7,766 nt of DNA from an uncultured Collinsella sp. (GCA_905199225.1 CAJKFS010000063.1:1-7766); one strand, 5' to 3'; shown: positions 1 to 6,678, counted from the stretch's first letter. Translations and numbers: made by a program. Notes: generated by a model not told the origin, from the sequence alone.

Positions 1-511
1 AATAGATAAGAAAGAGCTCGTTGTTCAGAAACCGCACCAGGTGAATATCAAGAAAGGCCATACGGTCCGTCTCGAACGGCATGAGCATGAGCGTCACCGC
101 CGCTGCAGCCGCCACGGTCGCTACCAAGAACAGCGCGACCTTCTTAGCCGAGGCGAGACTCGGATACGGGTTCTTGCTATAACGGCGAATTACGTACCAC
201 ATTACATACGGGATGGCGTTGTAGATAACCTGAATCGCAGTGTACACGGCAAGCATGAGCGGGTTCGATTCGCCCCCCATGTCAGAGACAAGATTTCCCG
301 CCGCACAGCCCAGGATCCCCGGCCAGCCAAAAAAGAGTCCGAGCACGGGGCCGACGCCCGATGCGGGCCGAAGTTGCGTTTCGCCGTTAAAGACAGGAAT
401 ATTCAGGAACACCGTGAGCACGATGTAGTAGACAAGCCCACAGGCCGCAAACGTGACAAAAGGACGCGCCAGCGGATAGCGCTGCTTGATGTGTTGAATC
501 GCAGAGGGCAT
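1..511 (-). CDS. Polytopic membrane protein, N-terminal part (truncated by window edge)
   Basis: Reading the minus strand from ATG at 511 gives about 170 residues with no stop before the left edge, so the C-terminus lies outside the window. The start is set by a GGGAGGT Shine-Dalgarno just upstream. Hydrophobic stretches at about residues 17-37, 52-78, 85-108 and 124-144 suggest at least four membrane helices, and a fifth may begin near 159. Residues 51-78 (SGVGPVLGLFFGWPGILGCA, then GNLVSD) have the Gly-rich re-entrant look of ECF-transporter S components or of MASE-type sensor membrane domains. A basic loop follows at 109-124. I do not recognise the family. It could be a transporter subunit, or the sensor domain of a longer signalling protein whose catalytic part is off-window. 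A terminator upstream (746-782) separates it from the 811-5592 gene, so it should have its own promoter. Confidence 0.7.
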   Translation of the reverse strand, partial: MPSAIQHIKQRYPLARPFVTFAACGLVYYIVLTVFLNIPVFNGETQLRPASGVGPVLGLFFGWPGILGCAAGNLVSDMGGESNPLMLAVYTAIQVIYNAIPYVMWYVIRRYSKNPYPSLASAKKVALFLVATVAAAAAVTLMLMPFETDRMAFLDIHLVRFLNNELFLIY

Positions 512-745
512 GCGACCTCCCGTGAGCGAGGCAAACGGTTCTATTGACACCTTATTCCCCAAACGCACCAACAGCACAACGACACGGTAAAACTAACCTG
601 CCCCTTTTTGCATTAAAGGAATCCCCCTCCTGTGCGCGGGAGCGGATTCCCGGCCCGGTCGGCCTATCGGGATTTTGCCGCATACTTCCGAAAATCGATC
701 TTATAAGAGGCGGCAGTGAGGCAATTTACGCAACATATGTCCAGC
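512..745 (-). other. Leader/intergenic region of the membrane protein gene, with a hairpin
   Basis: No convincing gene is present. The region must hold the promoter of the minus-strand gene at 1-511. The best AT-rich -10-like stretch is TATAAGAT near 702-710 (minus sense), but no well-spaced -35 goes with it. If that is the promoter, the leader is about 190 nt. The leader contains a hairpin with arms GGAATCC (618-624) and GGATTCC (644-650), and an inner CTCC/GGAG pairing (627-630 with 639-642). No T-run follows on the minus strand, so it does not look like a plain terminator. It matches no riboswitch I know. Confidence 0.3.
515..521 (-). promoter_or_regulatory. Ribosome binding site of the membrane protein gene
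   Basis: On the minus strand GGGAGGT lies three bases before the ATG at 511. This is a strong Shine-Dalgarno core with slightly short spacing. It favours this ATG over an in-frame GTG about 40 bases further upstream, which has no such core in front of it. Confidence 0.6.
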
Positions 746-782
746 AAAAGCGGGTGGTAACCGGTACGGCTACCACCCGCTT
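746..782 (-). terminator. Intrinsic terminator of the TetR-activase operon
   Basis: Perfect 12-bp arms at 748-759 and 771-782 (AAGCGGGTGGTA / TACCACCCGCTT) enclose an 11-base loop containing ACCGGT. Read on the minus strand the stem runs into TTTT. It starts 28 bases after the stop codon of the 811-5592 gene, the expected place. On the plus strand the stem is followed only by TTG, so it should work mainly for minus-strand transcripts. Confidence 0.85.
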
Positions 783-810
783 GTCCCATATCTAGCCCAT
801 AGCAGGCCAG

Positions 811-3800
811 TTACTTCTTAATGCCGCGTCTCAGGCGCTCAGCGACCGACGCCACGGCACTCTCGTCGACCGAGCCGCAGCTCACGCAGCCGTCATGGGC
901 ACGCATCTGTCCGGTGACCTCGTCCATCGCGAGCGGCGCCACCTTCTCGAGCTTAAAGCCCTTGCCGGCGCGCATGTTCTCCTTGGCCACGCTGATCATG
1001 AGCTTAATGCGGTTGAGCTGGTTGACCTCAGACGCACCGGGGTCGTAGTCCACCGCGACGATGTTGCTCTCGGGGTGCTGACGGCGCAGCTCCTTGATCA
1101 CGGCCTTGCCCACCACGTGATTGGGCAGGCACGCAAAGGGCTGCGTGCAGATGATATTGGGCGCGCCATGGTCAATCAGGTCGAGCATCTCGGCCGTGAG
1201 CAGCCAGCCCTCGCCCATGTTGTTGCACACCGAAAGCACCGTGCGGGCCTTGTCCGCCATGGTGCCGATGCGCTCGGGCGCCTCAAAGCGGCGGGACTTC
1301 TCGAGCATCTCTTCCACCGGTGTACGCATCCAGTCCACGAGCTTGATGAGCGCCTGCATACCAGCGCGCGTGGTAGCAGAGCTTCCCAGCTCGTCCTTCT
1401 GCAGCTCGGCGTTGCTCATGGAGTACAGGAAGAAGTCGAGCAGACCCGGTACTACGGCCTCGCAGCCCTCGCGCTCGATGACATCGACCACGTGGTTGTT
1501 GGCCGTGGGGTGGAACTTGACCAGGATCTCGCCGACCACGCCCACGCGCGGCTTGGTGCCCTCGCCCACAAGCGGCATGGTATCGAACGCACGGATGGCT
1601 TCGCGGCACAGCTTGGTGTAGTTGTGGCGGTTGAACTTGGGCGCCAGCTTGCGGGCGCGCGCCATGTACTGCTCATAGAGCGCGTTGGCGGCGCCGGGCG
1701 TGGCCTCGTACGGACGGCAGCGGTAGAGCATCTGCATCATCACGTCGCCAAAGAGCACCGCGTAGACTGCCTGCTTAAGCAGCGCCGGAGTAATCTTGAA
1801 GCCGGGGTTGTCCTCGCCGAGCGCCACAGCCGAAAGCGAGATTACCGGGATCTCGGGGTGGCCGCTCTCGCGCAGGGCCTTGCGGATGAGTGCGATGTAG
1901 TTGGTGGCGCGGCAGCCGCCGCCGGTCTGGCTGATAACCACGGCCGTCTTGGACAGGTCGTACCGGCCGCTCTCGATGGCCTCCATAATCTGGCCTGTTA
2001 CCAGAATCGACGGGTAGCAAATGTCATTGTTCACATAGCGCAGGCCGGCCTCGACGGCGTCGTGATCGGTCGAGGGCAGCAGCTCCAAGTTGTAGCCGGC
2101 ACCGCGGAACACCTCTTTAACCAGGTCAAAGTGGATCGGCGCCATCTGCGGGCACAGGATGGTGTAGCCCTCCTCGCGCATCTGCTCGGTAAAGGGCACC
2201 TTGGGCCATGCGGTCGAGGCGCTCTCACGCTGCGCTTCGAACGTGTACTTGCGGCTCGCGAACGCGGGGGCGTCCGTGGAGGGAGCCACCGGCGCAGCAT
2301 CGCCCTGCTCGTAGGCCTCGCCCGCGGCCGTGGCCTCTGCCAGGCGCTCGGCCTCCTGGTCCTTGAGCGCTGCCATGAGCGAGCGAATACGGATACGCGC
2401 GGCGCCCAAGTTGGACACCTCGTCAATCTTGAGCACGGTGTAGATCTTGCCGCTGGCCTCAAGGATTTCCTGCACCTGGTCGGTAGTCAGGGCATCGAGA
2501 CCGCAGCCGAAGGAGTTGAGCTGGATCAGGTCCAGGTCGTTGCGCATCGTCACAAAGCGGGCGACGGCGTACAGGCGGCTGTGGTACATCCACTGGTCGA
2601 CGACGCGAATCGGACGCTCGGGCTTTACCAGGTGCGCGAGCGAATCCTCGGTAAAGACCGCAAAGCCAAAGCTCGAGATAAGCTCGGGCAGGGCGTGGTT
2701 GATCTCGGGGTCGTTATGGTAGGGACGGCCGGCGAGCACAATGCCGTGGCCGCCGTGGTCCTCGACCCACTTAAGAGCCTCCTCGCCCATGGTCTGGATG
2801 TCCTCGTGGAAACGCGCATCGGCCTCGTAGGCGGCGTTGACGGCGGCATCGACCTCGGAACGCGTGATCTTGGGTCCACGCACACGACCGCGACCGGCCT
2901 CAGCATCGGCCACACGGTCGACGGCGAGCACCTGGTACAGACGGCGCTTGAGCTCGGTCTTGTCGTGATAGGGCACAAACGGGTACAGGAACTCGATGTT
3001 CTGCTCGCGAATCTCGTCGATATTGAGCGCCAGCGTCGTGGGGTAGCTCATGACAATGGGGCAGTTGTAACAGTTGCCGGCGGTCGGATCCTCCTTGCGC
3101 TCCCAGCGCACGCACGGCATCCAAATGAAGTCGACATCGCGGTCGATGAGGTTCATCACGTGGCCGTGGCTCATCTTGGCCGGATAGCACACGCTCTCGG
3201 ACGGCATGGACTCGATGCCCGCCTGGTAAGTCTTTTTGCTCGACTGGTCGGACAGCTGCACGCTAAAGCCCAGGCGCGTAAAGAACGCATGCCAGAAGGG
3301 GTAGTTCTCGTACATGTTGAGCGCGCGCGGGATGCCGACGGTGCCGCGCGGGGCCTCGTCGGGGCTCAGGATCTCGCGGTTAAAGAGCAGCTCGTTTTTC
3401 TTTTTGAAGAGGTTGGGGGCCTCAGTCTTCTGCTTTTTGTGGCCAGCGCCCTTCTCGCAGCGGTTGCCGGTAATGAAGCGCCTGCCGCCGCCAAAGTCGT
3501 TGACGGTAAGCTGGCAGTTGTTAGAGCAACGGCCGCAGCGGACATGCTTTTGCGTCACGGTGAGGTGCGCGATGTCCTCGGCCGAAAGAATGGTCGAAGT
3601 GCCGTCGGCACCGGCGCGATCGCGGGCGAGCAGGGCCGCACCGTAGGCGCCCATGCAGCCGGCAATGTCGGGACGCACGGCATGAACGCCGGTGAGCTGC
3701 TCAAACGCGCGCAGCGTGGCATCGGACATAAAGGTGCCGCCCTGGACAATCACCTGGCTGCCGATCTCCTTGGGGTCGCGCAGCTTAATGACCTTGAAGA

Positions 3801-5592
3801 GGGCATTCTTGATGACGGAATAGGACAGGCCGGCCGCGATGTCGCCCACCGTGGCGCCTTCCTTTTGCGCCTGCTTGACGCGCGAGTTCATAAAGACCGT
3901 GCAGCGGCTGCCCAAATCAACCGGGGCCTTGGCATGGATGGCAGCGTCGGCAAATGCGCGCACGTCCATGTTCATAGACACGGCGAAGCTCTCGATAAAG
4001 CTGCCGCAACCCGACGAGCAGGCCTCGTTGAGCATGATGTGCTCGATAACGCCGTCCTTGACGCGCAGGCACTTCATGTCCTGGCCGCCAATGTCCAGAA
4101 TGAACTCGACGCCGGGCAGGAACGCCTTGGCGCCGCGCAGGTGCGCAACGGTCTCAATCTCGCCGGAATCGGCCTTGAGGGCCTCGATGAGCAGCGCCTC
4201 ACCGTAGCCCGTGGTGGTCACGTGGCCGATGGTGCAGCCGGCGGGAATGTGGTTGTAGAAATCGGCCATGATGACCTTGGCCGTGCCTAGGATGTCGCCG
4301 TTGTTGTTGCCGTACCAGGTGTGCAGCAGCTGACCGTCCTCGCCCACGAGCGCGGCCTTCATGGTGGTGGAGCCGGCGTCGATACCGATGAACACGCGGC
4401 CGGTGTAGCCGTCGAGCTTGCCCTTGGGGACGACTTCCTGGTCGTGGCGGGTTTTGAACTCGGCAAAGTCCTCGTCGGTGGCAAAGAGCGGATCCAGGCG
4501 CTCGACCTCGGCACCCTGTGTGTCGCCCAAGCTGTCGATGGCCTCGATGAGCTGCGGGAACGTGCTGAGCTTGTTGGACTCGTGCGCCATGGCGGCGCCG
4601 CTCGCCACAAACAGGTGAGCGTTTTGGGGCACGATACGGTGCTCCTCGTCCAGGTTGAGCGTGAGGTAGAAGCGGTGGCGCAGCTCGGAGAGGTACTGCA
4701 GCGGGCCGCCCAGGAAGGCGACGTTGCCGCGGATGGGACGGCCGCACGCCAGACCCGAGATGGTCTGGGTCACGACAGCCTGGAAGATGGAGGCAGCCAC
4801 GTCCTCGGGGCGGGCGCCCTCGTTGAGCAGCGGCTGCACGTCGGTCTTGGCAAAAACGCCGCAGCGGCTGGCGATGGGATAGATGGTGGTGGCGTTGGCC
4901 GCGAGCTCGTTGAGGCCGCTCGCGTCGGTGTGCAGCAGGGTTGCCATCTGGTCGATGAACGCGCCCGTGCCGCCGGCGCAGGTGCCGTTCATGCGCTGCT
5001 CGATGCCGTTGTCGAAATAGATGATCTTGGCGTCCTCGCCGCCCAGCTCGATGGCGACATCGGTGGCTGGGATGAGGGTCTCGACGGCGCGCTTGCTGGC
5101 GATGACCTCCTGGACAAACTCCAGGTCGAGCCACTGGGACAGCAGCAGGCCGCCCGAGCCGGTAATGGCGCAGGTCATCTGGGCCGTCGGCAGCACGGTC
5201 GCAGCGCCCTCGAACAGGTCGCGGGCGCAGGCGCGGACGTCGGTGTGGTGGCGCTGGTACTTGGCGTAGACGATCTGGTTGTCGTCGTTGAGCACGGCGA
5301 GCTTAACGGTGGTGGAGCCCACGTCGATGCCCAGATGCAGGCTGCCGCGAGCGTTCTCGGGGTTGAAGATCGCGCCTTCGGGGGCCTGGCCGGCGGCTAC
5401 GGGCTCAGCGGCGGTGGCGGGCTCGCTAGCGACGGACGTCTCCCCTGCCGCGTTCTTGGCATCGGCAACTGCCTCGGCAACTTTCTCGGCAGCTGCGGTC
5501 GCGGCCTTCTGCGCGGCATCCACCACGGCGGGCGCAGCCTCACGCGCGGCAGTGACCATACGGTCCTTAATGCCCTCGACGAGTTTGCTCAT
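811..5592 (-). CDS. Giant acyl-CoA dehydratase activase / dehydratase-like fusion protein (BcrAD/BadFG x2 + DUF2229 + HgdB-like)
   Basis: A 1593-residue protein with ATG start and AGGAG Shine-Dalgarno (5598-5602). Residues 1-82 are an Ala-rich, charged, probably helical or disordered extension. ASKHA ATPase domain 1 (about 85-335) shows GIDVGSTTVK at 88, ELGGEDAK at 182, and cluster-type cysteines C205 (NGTCAGGTG) and C244 (SRCGVFAK). ASKHA domain 2 (about 400-660) shows GIDAGSTTMK at 403, DIGGQDMK at 500, C524 and C564. A cysteine cluster follows (C686, C689, C693, C712). A DUF2229-like module (about 750-1070) has C802, C827, C841 and C844. An Ala/Pro-rich linker (about 1075-1115) leads to an HgdB/BcrC-like module (about 1140-1540) with C1147, C1192, C1227, C1377, C1482 and C1488. 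The tail carries CVSC (1569-1572). In the family, activases of the 2-hydroxyglutaryl-CoA dehydratase and benzoyl-CoA reductase type use ATP to drive one electron from a [4Fe-4S] cluster to a dehydratase or reductase partner. Here both roles appear to sit in one cytoplasmic chain. Substrate unknown. Cotranscribed with the TetR gene 11 bases upstream. Confidence 0.9.
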   Translation of the reverse strand: MSKLVEGIKDRMVTAAREAAPAVVDAAQKAATAAAEKVAEAVADAKNAAGETSVASEPATAAEPVAAGQAPEGAIFNPENARGSLHLGIDVGSTTVKLAVLNDDNQIVYAKYQRHHTDVRACARDLFEGAATVLPTAQMTCAITGSGGLLLSQWLDLEFVQEVIASKRAVETLIPATDVAIELGGEDAKIIYFDNGIEQRMNGTCAGGTGAFIDQMATLLHTDASGLNELAANATTIYPIASRCGVFAKTDVQPLLNEGARPEDVAASIFQAVVTQTISGLACGRPIRGNVAFLGGPLQYLSELRHRFYLTLNLDEEHRIVPQNAHLFVASGAAMAHESNKLSTFPQLIEAIDSLGDTQGAEVERLDPLFATDEDFAEFKTRHDQEVVPKGKLDGYTGRVFIGIDAGSTTMKAALVGEDGQLLHTWYGNNNGDILGTAKVIMADFYNHIPAGCTIGHVTTTGYGEALLIEALKADSGEIETVAHLRGAKAFLPGVEFILDIGGQDMKCLRVKDGVIEHIMLNEACSSGCGSFIESFAVSMNMDVRAFADAAIHAKAPVDLGSRCTVFMNSRVKQAQKEGATVGDIAAGLSYSVIKNALFKVIKLRDPKEIGSQVIVQGGTFMSDATLRAFEQLTGVHAVRPDIAGCMGAYGAALLARDRAGADGTSTILSAEDIAHLTVTQKHVRCGRCSNNCQLTVNDFGGGRRFITGNRCEKGAGHKKQKTEAPNLFKKKNELLFNREILSPDEAPRGTVGIPRALNMYENYPFWHAFFTRLGFSVQLSDQSSKKTYQAGIESMPSESVCYPAKMSHGHVMNLIDRDVDFIWMPCVRWERKEDPTAGNCYNCPIVMSYPTTLALNIDEIREQNIEFLYPFVPYHDKTELKRRLYQVLAVDRVADAEAGRGRVRGPKITRSEVDAAVNAAYEADARFHEDIQTMGEEALKWVEDHGGHGIVLAGRPYHNDPEINHALPELISSFGFAVFTEDSLAHLVKPERPIRVVDQWMYHSRLYAVARFVTMRNDLDLIQLNSFGCGLDALTTDQVQEILEASGKIYTVLKIDEVSNLGAARIRIRSLMAALKDQEAERLAEATAAGEAYEQGDAAPVAPSTDAPAFASRKYTFEAQRESASTAWPKVPFTEQMREEGYTILCPQMAPIHFDLVKEVFRGAGYNLELLPSTDHDAVEAGLRYVNNDICYPSILVTGQIMEAIESGRYDLSKTAVVISQTGGGCRATNYIALIRKALRESGHPEIPVISLSAVALGEDNPGFKITPALLKQAVYAVLFGDVMMQMLYRCRPYEATPGAANALYEQYMARARKLAPKFNRHNYTKLCREAIRAFDTMPLVGEGTKPRVGVVGEILVKFHPTANNHVVDVIEREGCEAVVPGLLDFFLYSMSNAELQKDELGSSATTRAGMQALIKLVDWMRTPVEEMLEKSRRFEAPERIGTMADKARTVLSVCNNMGEGWLLTAEMLDLIDHGAPNIICTQPFACLPNHVVGKAVIKELRRQHPESNIVAVDYDPGASEVNQLNRIKLMISVAKENMRAGKGFKLEKVAPLAMDEVTGQMRAHDGCVSCGSVDESAVASVAERLRRGIKK

Positions 5593-5595
5593 TGT

Positions 5596-5603
5596 CTCTC
5601 CTC
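5596..5603 (-). promoter_or_regulatory. Ribosome binding site of the giant activase gene
   Basis: Minus-strand GAGGAGAG fills most of the 11-base gap between the TetR stop codon and the ATG at 5592. It fixes this ATG as the start and shows that the unusual Ala-rich N-terminus is really translated. It also supports one transcript for the two genes. Confidence 0.75.
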
Positions 5604-6314
5604 TTAGTTGTTGGACTCGACGGCTGCGGCGGTGTCGGCCGCGTCCTCGAGCTGCAGGTTCAATAGCTTCATGCCGTATTCCGGTACGTTGATATCGATG
5701 GGTTGGCCATACAGGTCACCAGGGCGCACAAAAGCGAGCACCGTCATAATGCGCGCCATGGCCTCGGGCGATTCGGTGAGCCCACGCTCAAACCAGCGCT
5801 GAATCATGCCGACCTCGGCACTCACGACGTAGGTGACGTAGTAGTCAAAGAACGTGCCCAGCGCCAGGCCCAAAATGCCCGTCTGCGCACGCGGCACCAC
5901 AGCCTCACGCGCGGTGTCGATGATCCTTTTAATGAAGGCCTGGTCGCCGCCCGGACCCAGCAGCGCACCGATTAAGTCGCGGTTGGCCGCAAGATAACGC
6001 AGCAGCTCAACCGAACCGGGCGCCGGCTCGAGCTCATCGATGTTGTGATAGAGATCGGGCAGCTGAGCTGCGGTGATGAGCTCAATACGCTCACGGATCT
6101 CGGTCAGCAAGCCATCCTCGATTTGATTGATAAAGTCGGGGATATCGCGGTAGTGCGAATAGAACGTACGGCGCGTAAGGCCAGCGCGCTCGGTGAGCGA
6201 CGCGACATTAATGCGCGAAAGGTCGCCGCTTTCGGCAAGCTCGCTGGCAAGTGCCTGGCGAAGGGCACGCTGCGAGCGAAGGGACCGGCGATCGCATTTC
6301 TCGAGCTGGGACAA
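5604..6314 (-). CDS. TetR/AcrR-family transcriptional regulator
   Basis: A 236-residue protein, slightly longer than the usual 190-220 for the family. Residues about 12-60 form the TetR_N helix-turn-helix: helix 1 near 13-29, then INVASLTERAGLTRRTFYSH (35-54), whose second half is the recognition helix and has the typical TFY-H ending. The C-terminal ligand/dimer domain includes FFDYYVTYVVSAEVGMIQRW (155-174) followed by a GLTESPEAMARI-type segment, resembling the TetR_C_8 group common in Firmicutes and Actinobacteria. The last 15 or so residues are acidic and Ala-rich, probably a flexible tail. Translation starts at TTG (6314), supported by AAGGAGG upstream; there is no in-frame ATG before the HTH. 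It is first in an operon with the giant activase gene, so it most likely controls that gene and itself. The ligand is unknown; an acyl-CoA would fit the neighbour but is a guess. Confidence 0.9.
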   Translation of the reverse strand: MSQLEKCDRRSLRSQRALRQALASELAESGDLSRINVASLTERAGLTRRTFYSHYRDIPDFINQIEDGLLTEIRERIELITAAQLPDLYHNIDELEPAPGSVELLRYLAANRDLIGALLGPGGDQAFIKRIIDTAREAVVPRAQTGILGLALGTFFDYYVTYVVSAEVGMIQRWFERGLTESPEAMARIMTVLAFVRPGDLYGQPIDINVPEYGMKLLNLQLEDAADTAAAVESNN

Positions 6315-6316
6315 GC

Positions 6317-6325
6317 GTCCTCCTT
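6317..6325 (-). promoter_or_regulatory. Ribosome binding site deciding the TTG start of the TetR gene
   Basis: Minus-strand AAGGAGGAC ends two bases before TTG at 6314 (four bases from the AAGGAGG core). The near-perfect anti-16S match, together with the lack of any in-frame ATG upstream of the helix-turn-helix, makes TTG the likely start. Confidence 0.7.
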
Positions 6326-6335
6326 GTTACTCAGC

Positions 6336-6388
6336 CTGTGCGCTATTGCACAGTGCGAGTATTATTGCACACCGTGTGTATCAACACG
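6336..6388 (-). promoter_or_regulatory. Probable promoter/operator region of the TetR-activase operon
   Basis: This 53-base stretch just upstream of the TetR ribosome binding site is packed with related half-sites. CTGTGC (6336-6341) is inverted to GCACAG (6348-6353). CACAC-C-GTGTG (6368-6378) is a perfect 11-base palindrome. CGTGT (6373-6377) is inverted to ACACG (6384-6388). The 9-base TATTGCACA occurs twice as a direct repeat, at 6344-6352 and 6363-6371, exactly 19 bases apart. Weak minus-strand promoter elements overlap it: TTGATA (6379-6384) and AATAAT/TAATAC near 6359-6366, though the spacing is too short to name a clear pair. Overlap of operator, promoter and the regulator's own gene is the usual TetR autoregulation layout. 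Confidence 0.5.
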
Positions 6389-6492
6389 TAAAGGCAATAT
6401 TTGGGATGTGGCGAAGGGACAGTTCCCATGTCACATTCAGCGACCGCCTAGGTTGTGCCAGTTGTGCCTGGCTTTTGAAGCGGCAGTACCGA
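6389..6492. other. Intergenic spacer with small repeats, no gene seen
   Basis: No ORF with a ribosome binding site is present. A quasi-palindrome spans 6406-6436: outer arms ATGTG (6406-6410) and CACAT (6432-6436), inner GGGA (6416-6419) and TCCC (6424-6427). A tandem 9-base repeat GTTGTGCC(A/T) lies at 6452-6460 and 6461-6469, just upstream of the promoter of the putative small RNA. Either could be a protein-binding site. Confidence 0.35.
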
Positions 6493-6521
6493 TTGTCCAA
6501 AAAGTCATTCGTGGGTAGAAT
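6493..6521 (+). promoter_or_regulatory. Sigma-70-type promoter of the putative small RNA
   Basis: Plus strand: -35 TTGTCC (6493-6498), a 17-base spacer, and -10 TAGAAT (6516-6521). Both hexamers match the housekeeping consensus at four of six (-35) and five of six (-10) positions, with ideal spacing. The expected transcription start is about 6528-6529, directly at the first hairpin and with no coding sequence after it. Confidence 0.6.
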
Positions 6522-6527
6522 AGTGTC

Positions 6528-6673
6528 GACGGCAGCCCAAGTTGTAGCTAGCTGGGCAGCGCCGTTGTTTGCATTAGGGGGTCAATGCCTTAGCGGCGGC
6601 GACCCCTTCTAATATGAGAATGCCATTGTCAATAGGCATGTTCGTTTGAGCCCGGTTTAAAACCGGGCTTTTT
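6528..6673 (+). ncRNA. Putative structured small RNA of about 146 nt, family unknown
   Basis: Between a good promoter (6493-6521) and a perfect intrinsic terminator (6649-6673) there is no convincing ORF but consecutive inverted repeats. Hairpin 1 (6529-6565) has ACGGC/GCCGT plus GCCCA/TGGGC, with small interior bulges. Hairpin 2 (6573-6613) has ATTAG/CTAAT plus GGGGTC/GACCCC, with a TT bulge and a 17-base loop. Hairpin 3 (6620-6639) has ATGCC/GGCAT plus ATTG/CAAT. The terminator hairpin follows. Such a layout suits a trans-acting regulatory RNA or a structured housekeeping RNA. It does not show the conserved SRP RNA, tmRNA or RNase P RNA signatures and is too short for the last two. A Coriobacteriia-specific motif such as the published Collinsella-1 RNA is possible but cannot be tested here. 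It could also be a riboswitch-type leader cut off from its gene by the adjacent IS element. Confidence 0.5.
6649..6673 (+). terminator. Intrinsic terminator of the small RNA
   Basis: AGCCCGGTTT (6649-6658) and AAACCGGGCT (6660-6669) are perfect 10-base arms around one central A; in RNA the outer GC-rich part pairs and TTTAAAA forms the loop. A run of five T (6669-6673) follows on the plus strand. This is a textbook Rho-independent terminator and implies a plus-strand transcript arriving from the left. The two known upstream genes run the other way, so it belongs to the putative small RNA. Confidence 0.85.
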
Positions 6674-6678
6674 CGTTT

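Noticed and set aside
41..547. Plus-strand ORF of 168 codons at the left edge
   Set aside because: Arg/His-rich shadow of the minus-strand membrane protein, which has a good start, ribosome binding site and membrane helices.
544..795. Plus-strand ORF of 83 codons in the intergenic region
   Set aside because: It runs straight through the perfect minus-strand terminator (746-782), has no Shine-Dalgarno and no domain-like composition.
895..4290. Very long plus-strand open frame (1131 codons) antisense to the giant activase gene
   Set aside because: It mirrors the coding strand in a high-GC gene; its protein is low-complexity His/Gly/Val/Leu-rich with no domains, and the minus-strand protein has clear family motifs throughout.
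4321..5607. Plus-strand open frame of 428 codons antisense to the N-terminal half of the activase
   Set aside because: Same antisense artefact; Gly/Ala/Val-rich with no recognisable motif and no ribosome binding site.
6614..6649. 11-codon ORF (ATG ... TGA) just before the small RNA terminator, considered as a leader peptide
   Set aside because: No ribosome binding site precedes it, it overlaps hairpin 3, and no run of regulatory codons or downstream gene is present.
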